From NCBI GenBank assembly GCA_023250175.1, contig JAHFBD010000058.1, positions 1 to 10,990 of the forward strand: 10,990 bases of DNA, read 5' to 3'. The notes beneath the pieces were generated by a model. The model was not told the DNA's origin, made no database searches, and saw only the letters and a program-made list of their open reading frames with translations. Made by a program: the position numbers and the translations under genes. Positions 1-7,328 of the stretch are shown piece after piece. Numbering within the stretch: the stretch's first letter is position 1; the number at the start of each line of letters is the position of its first letter. The DNA is from Candidatus Melainabacteria bacterium (GTDB lineage: Bacteria; Cyanobacteriota; Vampirovibrionia; 2-02-FULL-35-15).

Positions 1-1311
1 CATATGCTCGGGCTTTTAGATGAAATTGACTATAAGGCTACTGAAGACATTGATAAAGCAAATTTATGTCTTTCTAATACCTGTACAATTCGTGAAGCTG
101 CAAATGAACGGTTTTATGGACACCTTGGTGTTGTAGCAAAAAAAAAGAGACAAAATCCTAATTTGCTTATTGGTGTTAGTGGTTGTGTAGCACAAGATAA
201 AAAAGATTGGATTCAGAAAAATTTTCCATATGTAGATATTGTTTTTGGAACACATAACATTCATAAACTTCCTGAGTTTGTACAGAAAGCAGAAAAGGGA
301 GAAAAAGTTTTTGAAATTACAGATGAATTACCATATGAACTTCCAGAATTACCTGTCATTAGGCAAAATAAAGTCACTGCATGGGTCAACGTAATTTTAG
401 GTTGTAATTTTAACTGTACTTATTGTATTGTGCCACAGGTAAGAGGAAGAGAAAAGAGTCGTAGACCAGAAGAGATTTTTAAAGAGATTCAGACATTAGC
501 AAATGATGGGTATAAAGAAATTACTCTACTTGGTCAGAATGTAACTGCCTATGGATATGATCTTGATCCTGCTTATTCGAAAGAAAAAGCAACCTTTGGA
601 TTTATACCAACAGATCCACAGTATTCACTAGCTAAGTTAATAAAGCATGTTCATAACATAAAAGGAATTGAAAGAATTAAATTTCTTACAGGACATCCTT
701 TTCATGTAACCGATGAATTAATTGATACTGTCAGTAAGCTACCTAAAGCATGTGAATATTTTCATATTCCAATGCAATCAGGTGATGATACTGTTTTAAA
801 ACGAATGGCAAGAGTTTATTCTGTAGATAAATATAAAAGAATGGCAGAAAAAATTCGAACTGAAATCCCAGATACAGGACTTTCAAGTGATTTTATTGTA
901 GGCTTTCCTGGAGAAACTCAAGAGCAGTTTTTAAATACCGTAAAGATTGTTCAGGAAATCGAATTTGATATTTGTAATATATCAGTATACTCACCAAGAT
1001 CAAATACTCCAAGCGCAGCTTGGGAAAAGCAAATACCTGAAGAAGAAAAAAATGAAAGATTTCGATATTTAAACCAAACTATAAAAGATATTCTAGACAA
1101 AAAACATAAAAGACTAATTGGCACTATACAGGAAGTTCTTATTGAAGGAACCAGTGCAAGAAATGAAGAAAAATTAGCTGGTCGAACAAGAAATAATAAA
1201 TTGGTAATTGTAGATGCCAAACCAACTGATGGATTAATCGGAAAATTAGTAAATGTTAAAGTTATGAAAACTACACCCTGGACATTATATGGTGAAGTAG
1301 TGAAAGATTGA
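1..1311 (+). CDS. miaB: tRNA-2-methylthio-N6-dimethylallyladenosine synthase MiaB (5' end outside window)
   Basis: MiaB is a radical-SAM methylthiotransferase that adds a methylthio group to i6A37 of tRNAs reading UNN codons. The frame is open from base 1, so the start codon and the first auxiliary-cluster cysteine (normally in a GCQMN-type motif) lie upstream. Numbering from the Met at base 4, two further auxiliary-cluster cysteines are visible (C27 in SNTCTIREAA, C61 in SGCVAQ). The radical-SAM triad is C134, C138 and C141 (GCNFNCTYC). RGREKSRRPEEI follows, which fits MiaB better than RimO or MtaB. The last 60 or so residues form a TRAM RNA-binding domain (from about KRLIGTIQEVLIEGT). A modest insertion with DLDPAYSKEKATFGF follows GQNVTAYGY. 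The stop TGA overlaps the ribosome-binding site of the next gene, so the two are probably co-transcribed. Family assignment is secure; roughly 20 residues are missing. Confidence 0.95.
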   Translation, partial: HMLGLLDEIDYKATEDIDKANLCLSNTCTIREAANERFYGHLGVVAKKKRQNPNLLIGVSGCVAQDKKDWIQKNFPYVDIVFGTHNIHKLPEFVQKAEKGEKVFEITDELPYELPELPVIRQNKVTAWVNVILGCNFNCTYCIVPQVRGREKSRRPEEIFKEIQTLANDGYKEITLLGQNVTAYGYDLDPAYSKEKATFGFIPTDPQYSLAKLIKHVHNIKGIERIKFLTGHPFHVTDELIDTVSKLPKACEYFHIPMQSGDDTVLKRMARVYSVDKYKRMAEKIRTEIPDTGLSSDFIVGFPGETQEQFLNTVKIVQEIEFDICNISVYSPRSNTPSAAWEKQIPEEEKNERFRYLNQTIKDILDKKHKRLIGTIQEVLIEGTSARNEEKLAGRTRNNKLVIVDAKPTDGLIGKLVNVKVMKTTPWTLYGEVVKD

Positions 1312-1314
1312 GGA
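1310..1314 (+). promoter_or_regulatory. Shine-Dalgarno site of the gamma-lyase family gene
   Basis: GAGGA lies 6 bases before the ATG at 1321 and overlaps the miaB stop codon (1309-1311). This fixes the start and suggests translational coupling with miaB. Confidence 0.7.
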
Positions 1315-1320
1315 TAAAAG

Positions 1321-2577
1321 ATGAATATAGCAAATATAAGTGCAGAAAATACACCAGATACAAGAAAACTAGCCAGGCTTATAGATGAAGGGGAAAAACA
1401 CCTTACCAGCCACTTCCAGTATCTTGAAAAAATTGAACAGAATAATTTTAACAAGATACTACAAGCATTTATTGATAATCAATTAGGTGAACAACACTTT
1501 AGCTGGGTTACTGGATATGGACATGATGATATTGGCAGAGAGAAGACGGATAAAATATTTGCTCAGATATTTGGAACAGAATCGGCTATTGTAAGACCAC
1601 ATTTTGTATCAGGAACTCATACTATTACCTGTTGTTTATTTGGATGTTTAAGACCTGGTGATGAACTGGTTTCCATAGCAGGTGAACCATATGATACTTT
1701 ACATGAGGTAATTGGTATTGGTGATAATTATAACTCTTCTTTGAAAAGCTTTGGAATTACTTATAAAGAAATTCCTTTAAAAAATGGCTTGGAGTTAGAC
1801 TTAGATAAAATTCCTCTTTATGTTTCACCAAATACAAAAATGGTTTTTATCCAGAGATCAAAAGGTTATCAATGGCGAAAGTCTTTGACAATAGAAGACA
1901 TTAAAAGTGTAATTTCTATCGTAAAAAAAATAAATAAAAATATTGTTTGTTTTGTAGATAACTGTTTTGGTGAGTTTACTGAAGAGCTAGAGCCCACAAA
2001 TGTAGGTGCTGACTTAACCTGTGGTTCATTAATTAAAAATATTGGAGGCGGTATTGTTCCTGTTGGTGGTTATATAGCAGGTAAACAAGACCTTGTTAAA
2101 TTAGCTGCTTGTAGACTAACTTCACCCGGTATTGGTGAAAAGGGTGGTTGCATGTTTGATTTGAATAGGATAATTTTACAAGGCTTATTTTTTGCACCAC
2201 ATACAGTAACTCAAGTATTAAAAGGAGTTTCTCTTACAAGTTATCTTTTTCGAAAACTTGGTTATGAAACTAATCCCGGTCCATTAGATATAAAAACAGA
2301 TATTGTTGTTGCAATAAAATTAAAAAACAGAACTTTACTTGAAAAGATTTGTAAAACTGTTCAGGCAAGCAGTCCAGTAAATAGTCATCTAACACCAGTT
2401 CCATGTAAATTACCCGGTTATGAAGATGAGGTCATTATGGCTGGTGGAACGTTTATTGAGGGCTCTACGATAGAACTTTCCTGTGATGCCCCTATGCGTG
2501 AACCGTATATCTTATACTGGCAAGGTGGATTAAATTATAATCATACTAAGTTTGTTTTGTCTAAACTAGCTCTATAA
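1321..2577 (+). CDS. methionine gamma-lyase family / aluminium resistance protein (PLP-dependent)
   Basis: A 418-residue fold-type I PLP enzyme of the COG4100 family (B. subtilis YnbB type), related to cystathionine/methionine gamma-lyases. Visible marks are GTHTITCCLFGCLRPGDE (98-115), the block QRSKGYQWR (178-186), VDNCFGEF with Asp213 expected to contact the PLP ring nitrogen, and CGSLIKNIGGGIVPVGGY with Lys239 as the likely Schiff-base lysine. Length is normal for the family. The family name comes from homologues linked to aluminium tolerance or annotated as methionine gamma-lyase; the true substrate is not established, and sulfur amino acid cleavage is an inference. The gene begins 9 bp after miaB behind a good ribosome-binding site. 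Its 3' end overlaps the end of the convergent BMP-family gene by 6 bp, with no obvious terminator between them. Confidence 0.9.
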   Translation: MNIANISAENTPDTRKLARLIDEGEKHLTSHFQYLEKIEQNNFNKILQAFIDNQLGEQHFSWVTGYGHDDIGREKTDKIFAQIFGTESAIVRPHFVSGTHTITCCLFGCLRPGDELVSIAGEPYDTLHEVIGIGDNYNSSLKSFGITYKEIPLKNGLELDLDKIPLYVSPNTKMVFIQRSKGYQWRKSLTIEDIKSVISIVKKINKNIVCFVDNCFGEFTEELEPTNVGADLTCGSLIKNIGGGIVPVGGYIAGKQDLVKLAACRLTSPGIGEKGGCMFDLNRIILQGLFFAPHTVTQVLKGVSLTSYLFRKLGYETNPGPLDIKTDIVVAIKLKNRTLLEKICKTVQASSPVNSHLTPVPCKLPGYEDEVIMAGGTFIEGSTIELSCDAPMREPYILYWQGGLNYNHTKFVLSKLAL

Positions 2578-3600
2578 TTTAAGCGAGCCGTGTCCCTTTT
2601 TTCTTATGTTTTCACTTTGCTCATCCTGTGCTACTTCTATATCAGTAAGCTCGCTTTTAATTCTATTTATTTTTGTTTCTATCGTAGGATCGATATTTCC
2701 ATAACTAGGTGCCAAATCAATCACTTGATGTTTTAACCCAAACTTATATATTATTGGTTCTAAGATTTGTTCTTTATAAAATTCACAAGCTAAATATATT
2801 AGTTGAGAAGCATCCTGTAAACCACTTGTTATAACTGTTGTTGGAGCTAAGTCATGCTGATCCGTAATGGCTCCGATCGCTAAAATATCTGCATCTTCAG
2901 CAGCTTTAATTACACCGATACCACTTGCATCGGCAAGATGAGTAATTATATCTATTCCTGTATTAATTTGAGTAATTCCAGCTTCTTTACCTTTTGCAAT
3001 ATCACCCCAATCATTTATATAAGAAACAACAAGATCAGCTTTAGGATTGATTGATTTTAAACCTTGCCGCATTCCAATAATTGTATTTTCAACAGATGGT
3101 AATTTTTTACCAACAACAATTCCTACTTTATTTGTTGATGTATTTAATCCAGCTACTACTCCAAGCAAATACCCATATTGCTCATCTTTAAAGTTAAAAG
3201 AACATAGATTTGGAAATTGGCTTATTTGAGCACCTGTCACACAAAAAAATACCTCTGGATACATCTTTGCAATTTTTTTAAGAGCAATACCATAGTCATG
3301 TCCATGGGCTATTATTAAATTAAAATGTCTTTCTGCTAATTCTTTAAATACTTCTTTAGCATCTACTAAACTTACTTTTTCAATTACCGAAATTTTTGCT
3401 TTATAATCTTCCTGAAATCGTTTTAATCCTTTATATGCAGCTTCATTCCAAGAACCATCATTAACTGGTCCAGAAACTACCAGAGCAACTTTTATGTTAT
3501 CTTTTCGAAAGACATAAGCCTGGTTTTGATTGGAACAACTTACAGTAGGGTATACCAACAAAATCAGAAGAAATGAAATAAATAATTTCTTCAGGAACAT
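2572..3600 (-). CDS. BMP/PnrA-like ABC transporter substrate-binding lipoprotein
   Basis: A 342-residue periplasmic binding protein of the basic membrane protein (Bmp/PnrA/Med) family; members bind nucleosides and related ligands for ABC import. An N-terminal signal peptide is clear: MFLKK, then a hydrophobic stretch (6-17), then C22. The lipobox is imperfect (P18-T-V-S-C22), so lipidation is probable rather than certain. The mature domain starts with KVALVVSGPVNDGSWNEAAY (37-56), the counterpart of the family's DDKSFN segment. It continues through IIAHGHDYG, ISQFPNLCSFNFKDEQYGYL (126-145) and GVIKAAEDADILAIG (229-243). The C-terminal tail from about residue 315 is charged and low in complexity. 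It follows the response regulator by 18 bp. No Shine-Dalgarno sequence is visible (the leader is A-rich), so it may depend on coupling. No permease or ATPase gene is present in the window. Ligand unknown. Confidence 0.87.
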   Translation of the reverse strand: MFLKKLFISFLLILLVYPTVSCSNQNQAYVFRKDNIKVALVVSGPVNDGSWNEAAYKGLKRFQEDYKAKISVIEKVSLVDAKEVFKELAERHFNLIIAHGHDYGIALKKIAKMYPEVFFCVTGAQISQFPNLCSFNFKDEQYGYLLGVVAGLNTSTNKVGIVVGKKLPSVENTIIGMRQGLKSINPKADLVVSYINDWGDIAKGKEAGITQINTGIDIITHLADASGIGVIKAAEDADILAIGAITDQHDLAPTTVITSGLQDASQLIYLACEFYKEQILEPIIYKFGLKHQVIDLAPSYGNIDPTIETKINRIKSELTDIEVAQDEQSENIRKKGHGSLKL

Positions 3601-3618
3601 TTTATTATTTTAACGTTA

Positions 3619-4401
3619 CTAAGTTACCTTTGGTAATTTATAACCAATTCCTCTGACGGTTTGTATTAAAGTTGGTTCATCTGGATTATCTTCAAGTTTA
3701 CTGCGCAATCTGCTGACATGTGTCCTTACTATATAAACATCAGATTGGGTTCTAACAGGAAATCCCCAGGCTTCTTCTAGTAATTGCTCATGTGTCATTG
3801 GTTCACCAGAGTATTTAACTAAGGTTTCAAGCAATGCGAATTCTTTTTCAGTAAGGTGTACTCGTTGACCTTTTCTAAACACTTGTCGTTTAGCAATATC
3901 AATTTTTACATCTTCAATTAATATTACTTGGCCTACATGAGTACTTTGATTTTGGGTTTGTTCTTCAATTGAATGAACTCTTCCGATACGATCCAGTAAA
4001 CCTTTAATTCTGACTTCAAGCTCTAACGGACTAAATGGTTTTTTCACAAAATCATCAGCACCAAGCTCAAGCCCTTTTATTATACTGGCTTCATCAGTAG
4101 ATGCAGAAAGAATAATTATAGGAACATAAGATTTTTTTCGTATTTGTTCAGTTAATTCAAATCCACACATTTCAGGCAACATAAGATCAATGATTACAAG
4201 ATCAGGAAGTGCTTGATTAAACAATTCAAATGCTTCTACCCCATTTGTTGCAGTAAGAATATTATGACCTTTTTGTTGTAATCTAAATGCCAGTATTCTT
4301 CTTATAGATGCTTCATCATCTACTATTAAAATTTTCCAAGGGATTTCTTCTACTTTTTTTTGACCTAAAGTTATAGCAGGTACTTGAGGGGCTGTTAACA
4401 T
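3619..4401 (-). CDS. OmpR/PhoB-family response regulator, RpaA/RpaB-like
   Basis: A 260-residue two-component response regulator that binds DNA when its receiver domain is phosphorylated. The receiver domain spans about residues 22-140: acidic pocket D28/D29, phospho-acceptor Asp72 (VIIDLML), Ser99 in the switch position, Phe118 as switch aromatic, and Lys121 before Pro. A linker (143-158) leads to a winged-helix DNA-binding domain (about 160-258) with LTEKEFALLETLV, VYIVRTHVSRLRSKLED and TVRGIGYKL. The DDEASIRRIL start and the GADDFVKKPFSPLELEVRIKG type of helix resemble cyanobacterial RpaB/RpaA. That closeness is judged from memory, so no gene symbol is assigned. An unusual 21-residue extension precedes the receiver; the strong AAAGGAGA site at 4406-4413 supports that start. 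No kinase gene is nearby. It lies between proS and the BMP gene, probably in one operon. Confidence 0.92.
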   Translation of the reverse strand: MLTAPQVPAITLGQKKVEEIPWKILIVDDEASIRRILAFRLQQKGHNILTATNGVEAFELFNQALPDLVIIDLMLPEMCGFELTEQIRKKSYVPIIILSASTDEASIIKGLELGADDFVKKPFSPLELEVRIKGLLDRIGRVHSIEEQTQNQSTHVGQVILIEDVKIDIAKRQVFRKGQRVHLTEKEFALLETLVKYSGEPMTHEQLLEEAWGFPVRTQSDVYIVRTHVSRLRSKLEDNPDEPTLIQTVRGIGYKLPKVT

Positions 4402-4405
4402 ATAA

Positions 4406-4413
4406 TCTCCTTT
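4406..4413 (-). promoter_or_regulatory. Shine-Dalgarno site of the response regulator
   Basis: On the minus strand AAAGGAGA stands 4 bases before the ATG (4399-4401). It is the strongest ribosome-binding site in the window and supports the start that includes the 21-residue N-terminal extension. Confidence 0.8.
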
Positions 4414-4442
4414 GATAAATATTTCCTAAAATGTTACTAAGG

Positions 4443-5900
4443 TCAATAAGCTTTTGCAAAAACAACTCTTTGCTTTGAGTTCTTATTACATACGATACAA
4501 TAACCTTCTTCTTTCATTTGGTCAACAGGCAATTTAAATGGAATACATCGAATCGTTGCTTTATATTTTTGTTTTAAAATTTCTTCACAAGTTGTATTTT
4601 CACACCAAAAACCTATTAAAAAACCACCACTTAGTATTTTCTTACTAAACTCATCTTCATTAGTAACTGTAAAGGTATTTCTTGCCTGAAAGTCTTTAGC
4701 TTGCGTAAATAGTGTTTCTTGTATCTCGGTTGACAAGTTTAACAGATACTGTTTTAGTCCATCTTGTGGTATGTTTTTGAGCTTTTGATTTGTATCTCTT
4801 CTTACAATTTCGACTACGTTATTTGCTATATCTTTTGGCCCTAAGTTTATTCGTATTGGGACACCTTTTATTTCCCAGTGATTAAATTTCCAGCCGGGAG
4901 TAAATTGATCTCTATCATCAATTTTTACTCTAAAATCATCCTTTAAAGAACTTAGTATTTCTTTACATTTACTTAACACAAGTTCTCTTTCCTGAAGCTC
5001 TTTATAAATTGGGACAATAATAATTTGTACAGGAGCGATCTTCGGCGGTAATTTTAATCCTTTCTCATCATTGTGTGTCATTATAATTGCACCAATTAAT
5101 CGAGTTGAAACACCCCAGCTGGTTTGATGAACATGTTGCAGTTGTCCATTTTGATCCTGAAATTTAGTATCGAAGGCTCGTGCAAAATTTTGACCAAGAT
5201 AATGGGAAGTCCCCATCTGAAGAGCTTTTCCATCCTTCATTAATCCTTCAATACAATAAGTAGTCACAGCACCAGCAAAACGTTGGCTATCAGTTTTAAT
5301 ACCATCTATTACAGGAATTGCAAGAAACTGTTCACTTAAAGTTTTGTAAATTTCTAACATTTTTCTTGTTTCTTCATTTGCTTCTTCAAAGGTCGCATGA
5401 GCAGTATGTCCTTCTTGCCACAAAAACTCAGTAGTTCTTAAAAAAAGTCGAGTTCTCATTTCCCATCTAACAATATTTGCCCATTGATTAAGTAAAACAG
5501 GCAAGTCACGATAAGAGTGAATCCACTTGCTAAGCATGTAATTAATAATGGTTTCAGAAGTAGGTCTAACAACAAGTTTTTCTTCTAGCTCTTTTCCCCC
5601 ACCATATGTTACTACTGCACATTCAGGAGCAAAACCTTCTACATGTTCGGCTTCCTTTTTTAAAAAACTTTCAGGGATAAATAAAGGGAAGTAAGCATTT
5701 TGATGTCCAGTGTCTTTAATCATCTTGTCAAGTGATGACTGAACCTGCTCCCAGATAGCATAGCCATAGGGTCTTATAACCATGCACCCTTTAACTGGTG
5801 AATAATCAGCTAGTTCTGCTTCAAGTGCAATTTTTGCAAGTATGCTTTCACCATGATCTAGATCTTTATCCTGAGCATCAATATTTTGAGTTGTAGTCAT
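4443..5900 (-). CDS. proS: prolyl-tRNA synthetase, short archaeal/eukaryotic-type (ProS type 3)
   Basis: A 485-residue class II aminoacyl-tRNA synthetase that charges tRNA-Pro in the cytoplasm. Landmarks are KGCMVIRPYGYAIWE (37-51), VVRPTSE with the TxE proline-binding loop at 114-116, motif 2 at about 143-168 (RWEMRTR ... EGHTAH), and motif 3 with Arg267 (GVSTRLIGA). The anticodon-binding domain spans about 290-400. A C-terminal zinc-type domain has Cys433, Cys438, Cys468 and Cys471 and ends in Tyr. The large editing insertion of the usual ~570-600 residue bacterial enzyme is absent, and the zinc domain with terminal Tyr is present. Both mark the archaeal/eukaryotic-like class also found in some bacteria (Thermus, Borrelia, Mycoplasma). 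It precedes the response regulator by 41 bp. No good ribosome-binding site is visible before the ATG, but no other start fits the family better. Confidence 0.95.
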   Translation of the reverse strand: MTTTQNIDAQDKDLDHGESILAKIALEAELADYSPVKGCMVIRPYGYAIWEQVQSSLDKMIKDTGHQNAYFPLFIPESFLKKEAEHVEGFAPECAVVTYGGGKELEEKLVVRPTSETIINYMLSKWIHSYRDLPVLLNQWANIVRWEMRTRLFLRTTEFLWQEGHTAHATFEEANEETRKMLEIYKTLSEQFLAIPVIDGIKTDSQRFAGAVTTYCIEGLMKDGKALQMGTSHYLGQNFARAFDTKFQDQNGQLQHVHQTSWGVSTRLIGAIIMTHNDEKGLKLPPKIAPVQIIIVPIYKELQERELVLSKCKEILSSLKDDFRVKIDDRDQFTPGWKFNHWEIKGVPIRINLGPKDIANNVVEIVRRDTNQKLKNIPQDGLKQYLLNLSTEIQETLFTQAKDFQARNTFTVTNEDEFSKKILSGGFLIGFWCENTTCEEILKQKYKATIRCIPFKLPVDQMKEEGYCIVCNKNSKQRVVFAKAY

Positions 5901-5960
5901 AATTGATATATTAACAGAAATTTGTTACTGCCTAGTTATAATGTATAAGACCATAAATAA

Positions 5961-5990
5961 GCTTTTTGTGTGATTTATTCACCAAAAAGC
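5961..5990 (-). terminator. hairpin, possible terminator of mrp
   Basis: The arms pair over 8 bp (GCTTTTTG with CAAAAAGC) and, after one bulged base, 4 more bp, closing a 5-base loop. Read on the minus strand the stem is followed by TTATTTAT, a weak U-rich tract, 76-105 bases after the mrp stop. The poor T-run leaves other roles open, such as an operator dyad or mRNA 5'-end structure for proS. Confidence 0.4.
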
Positions 5991-6000
5991 GCCATGTCAA
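5972..6000 (-). promoter_or_regulatory. candidate promoter for the proS operon
   Basis: The minus strand has an exact TTGACA (5995-6000) and, 17 bases on, TAAATC (5972-5977), which matches only 3 of 6 bases of the -10 consensus. The spacer and -10 lie inside the hairpin at 5961-5990. If the promoter is real, that dyad could act as an operator, and the mRNA would carry a leader of roughly 65 bases before proS. Confidence 0.25.
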
Positions 6001-6065
6001 GAAAGAGCGAGTTAAGCATTAGTGCGAAACGAGCGGTAGATAGAAACAGAAATATAACTCAGAAG

Positions 6066-7130
6066 CTAACATGCACTTACTGGTTGTTTTATGTTAAAAG
6101 TTGTTACTGATGCACTAGCTGCAATTTGACTTGCTACATCTTTAAAAATTTTAGAAATAGGATGATTGGGATTTGTGTTTGTTATTGGTTTTCCCGAATC
6201 TCCTCCAATCCTAACTTCAAGTTCAATTGGAATCCTTCCTAAAAAAGGTACACTTAGATTTTTAGCTGCAGATTCTCCACCACCATAACTAAATATTTCA
6301 CTTCTTTCATTACACTTTGGACAAATAAAGAAACTCATATTTTCAACAATACCTAAAATGGGGACTTTCATTTGTTTAAACATGTTTACTGATTTTTTGC
6401 TATCAAGCAATGCAACATCTTGTGGCGTAGTAACTATTACTCCACCAGCTAGTGGTACAGTTTGACAAATAGTAAGCTGTGCATCTCCTGTTCCAGGAGG
6501 AAGATCAACTATTAAATAATCCAGCTCACCCCATATTACATCTCTTAGAAACTGTTTAATTACACCATCTAACATTGGTCCTCGCCAGACTACAGGCTGA
6601 TCTGGTGGAACTAGTACTCCCATTGAAATATACTTAATTCCATAATTTTCTTTGGGAAGAATCTTTCCATTTTCTACTTTTGGGGGTTCTTGTGATCCCA
6701 TCATGATTGGTATATTGGGTCCTGTTATATCTGCATCAAGCAGTCCTACTTTTGCTCCCATTTGTGATAATGCAATTGCAATATTTACAGAAACAGTTGT
6801 CTTTCCTACTCCACCTTTACCAGAACTTATTGCAATAATTTGATTAATTCCTTTTGGTCCTTCTTTACCAGCAATATTATGCTGGCGAACTTCACCTGCC
6901 ATATTGATTTTAATATTTTCAGCTTTAAACCCAACTCCAATTAATGCAGTTTTACACTCTTCTTCAATTACTCCTTTTAATGGGCAGGCAGGAGTAGTTA
7001 GCATAATCGTTAGTGAAAGCTTATCCCCATCAATCTTTATGTCACGTACCATATTTAGCGAGACTAAATCTTTTTGTAATTCCGGATCGTTTACTTTAGA
7101 TAATGCTTGTTTTACTTTTTCAACGTTCAT
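6066..7130 (-). CDS. mrp: Mrp/NBP35-family Fe-S cluster carrier ATPase (ApbC-like)
   Basis: A 354-residue P-loop ATPase that carries and delivers Fe-S clusters in the cytoplasm. An N-terminal MIP18/DUF59 domain covers residues 1-80 (NDPELQKDLVSLNMV; TTPACPLKG). The ATPase domain begins at about 95, with the deviant Walker A GKGGVGKTT at 104-112, LLDADITGPNIP (130-141), MLDGVIKQFL, and DYLIVDLPPGTGD at 204-216. The CxxC of the dimer-bridging cluster is Cys270/Cys273 (FICPKC), and YGGGES follows. I place the start at the ATG at 7128-7130, directly behind TAGGTGGAGA. An in-frame TTG 12 codons upstream would add residues that the family lacks. Its neighbours do not form an obvious pathway with it, although MiaB in the same window is an Fe-S enzyme. 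It is probably transcribed from the gap shared with the divergent 147-residue gene. Confidence 0.94.
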   Translation of the reverse strand: MNVEKVKQALSKVNDPELQKDLVSLNMVRDIKIDGDKLSLTIMLTTPACPLKGVIEEECKTALIGVGFKAENIKINMAGEVRQHNIAGKEGPKGINQIIAISSGKGGVGKTTVSVNIAIALSQMGAKVGLLDADITGPNIPIMMGSQEPPKVENGKILPKENYGIKYISMGVLVPPDQPVVWRGPMLDGVIKQFLRDVIWGELDYLIVDLPPGTGDAQLTICQTVPLAGGVIVTTPQDVALLDSKKSVNMFKQMKVPILGIVENMSFFICPKCNERSEIFSYGGGESAAKNLSVPFLGRIPIELEVRIGGDSGKPITNTNPNHPISKIFKDVASQIAASASVTTFNIKQPVSAC

Positions 7131-7139
7131 TCTCCACCT
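7131..7139 (-). promoter_or_regulatory. ribosome-binding region of mrp
   Basis: On the minus strand AGGTGGAGA abuts the ATG at 7128-7130. AGG stands 6 bases and GGAG 1 base before the start. Its position decides in favour of this ATG over the upstream TTG at 7164-7166. Confidence 0.55.
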
Positions 7140-7272
7140 ATCTTTTTCTATCAGGTATAACTTCAATACAATATTAACATTGAACTGCAGATAAGAGTGG
7201 GTGTGTATTGTGTAATGTAGACTAGCCCAAATCGGTATATCTAAAGGTGAGATTAATTCTTTCTAAAATTTA

Positions 7273-7301
7273 TTTAATATCCACAGTGTTGTTTGTAAAA
7301 T
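7273..7301 (+). promoter_or_regulatory. weak candidate promoter of the 147-residue gene
   Basis: TTTAAT (7273-7278) and TAAAAT (7296-7301) stand 17 bases apart, matching 3 of 6 and 5 of 6 consensus bases. The start point would be near 7308, a few bases before the AAAGGGG ribosome-binding site. The surrounding sequence is so AT-rich that chance is a fair alternative. Confidence 0.3.
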
Positions 7302-7328
7302 ATTAAAGTTTTGAAAGGGGTTAGTAGC

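Larger units (their letters stand above)
5901..6065. other. intergenic region between mrp and proS
   Basis: This 165 bp gap between two minus-strand genes holds a long hairpin (5961-5990), an exact TTGACA on the minus strand (5995-6000), one AGTAAC hexamer (5924-5929, minus) and a patch at about 5991-6045 that is richer in CpG and G+C than its surroundings. I see no tRNA fold. A 37-codon plus-strand reading frame starting at 5994 has no ribosome-binding site and runs into mrp, so it is not called as a gene. Confidence 0.6.

Noticed and set aside
951..1454. Long minus-strand open frame (167 codons) opposite miaB and the gamma-lyase gene
   Set aside because: It lies opposite two secure genes, has no family resemblance, and its hydrophobic Phe/Ser-rich translation is what antisense of AT-rich coding DNA usually gives.
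2581..2656. Perfect 8-base inverted repeat AAGCGAGC / GCTCGCTT, the right arm followed by TTTT, near the convergent gene ends
   Set aside because: The 60-base loop is too long for an intrinsic terminator and both arms lie inside the BMP coding sequence, so chance is the simpler explanation.
5994..6107. Plus-strand ORF of 37 codons starting in the CpG-rich patch between proS and mrp
   Set aside because: There is no ribosome-binding site, the last third is antisense to the mrp coding end, and no recognisable protein results.
7128..7166. Start of mrp at the in-frame TTG at 7164-7166
   Set aside because: The extra 12 residues are not typical of the family, and the ATG at 7128-7130 has a ribosome-binding sequence directly before it.
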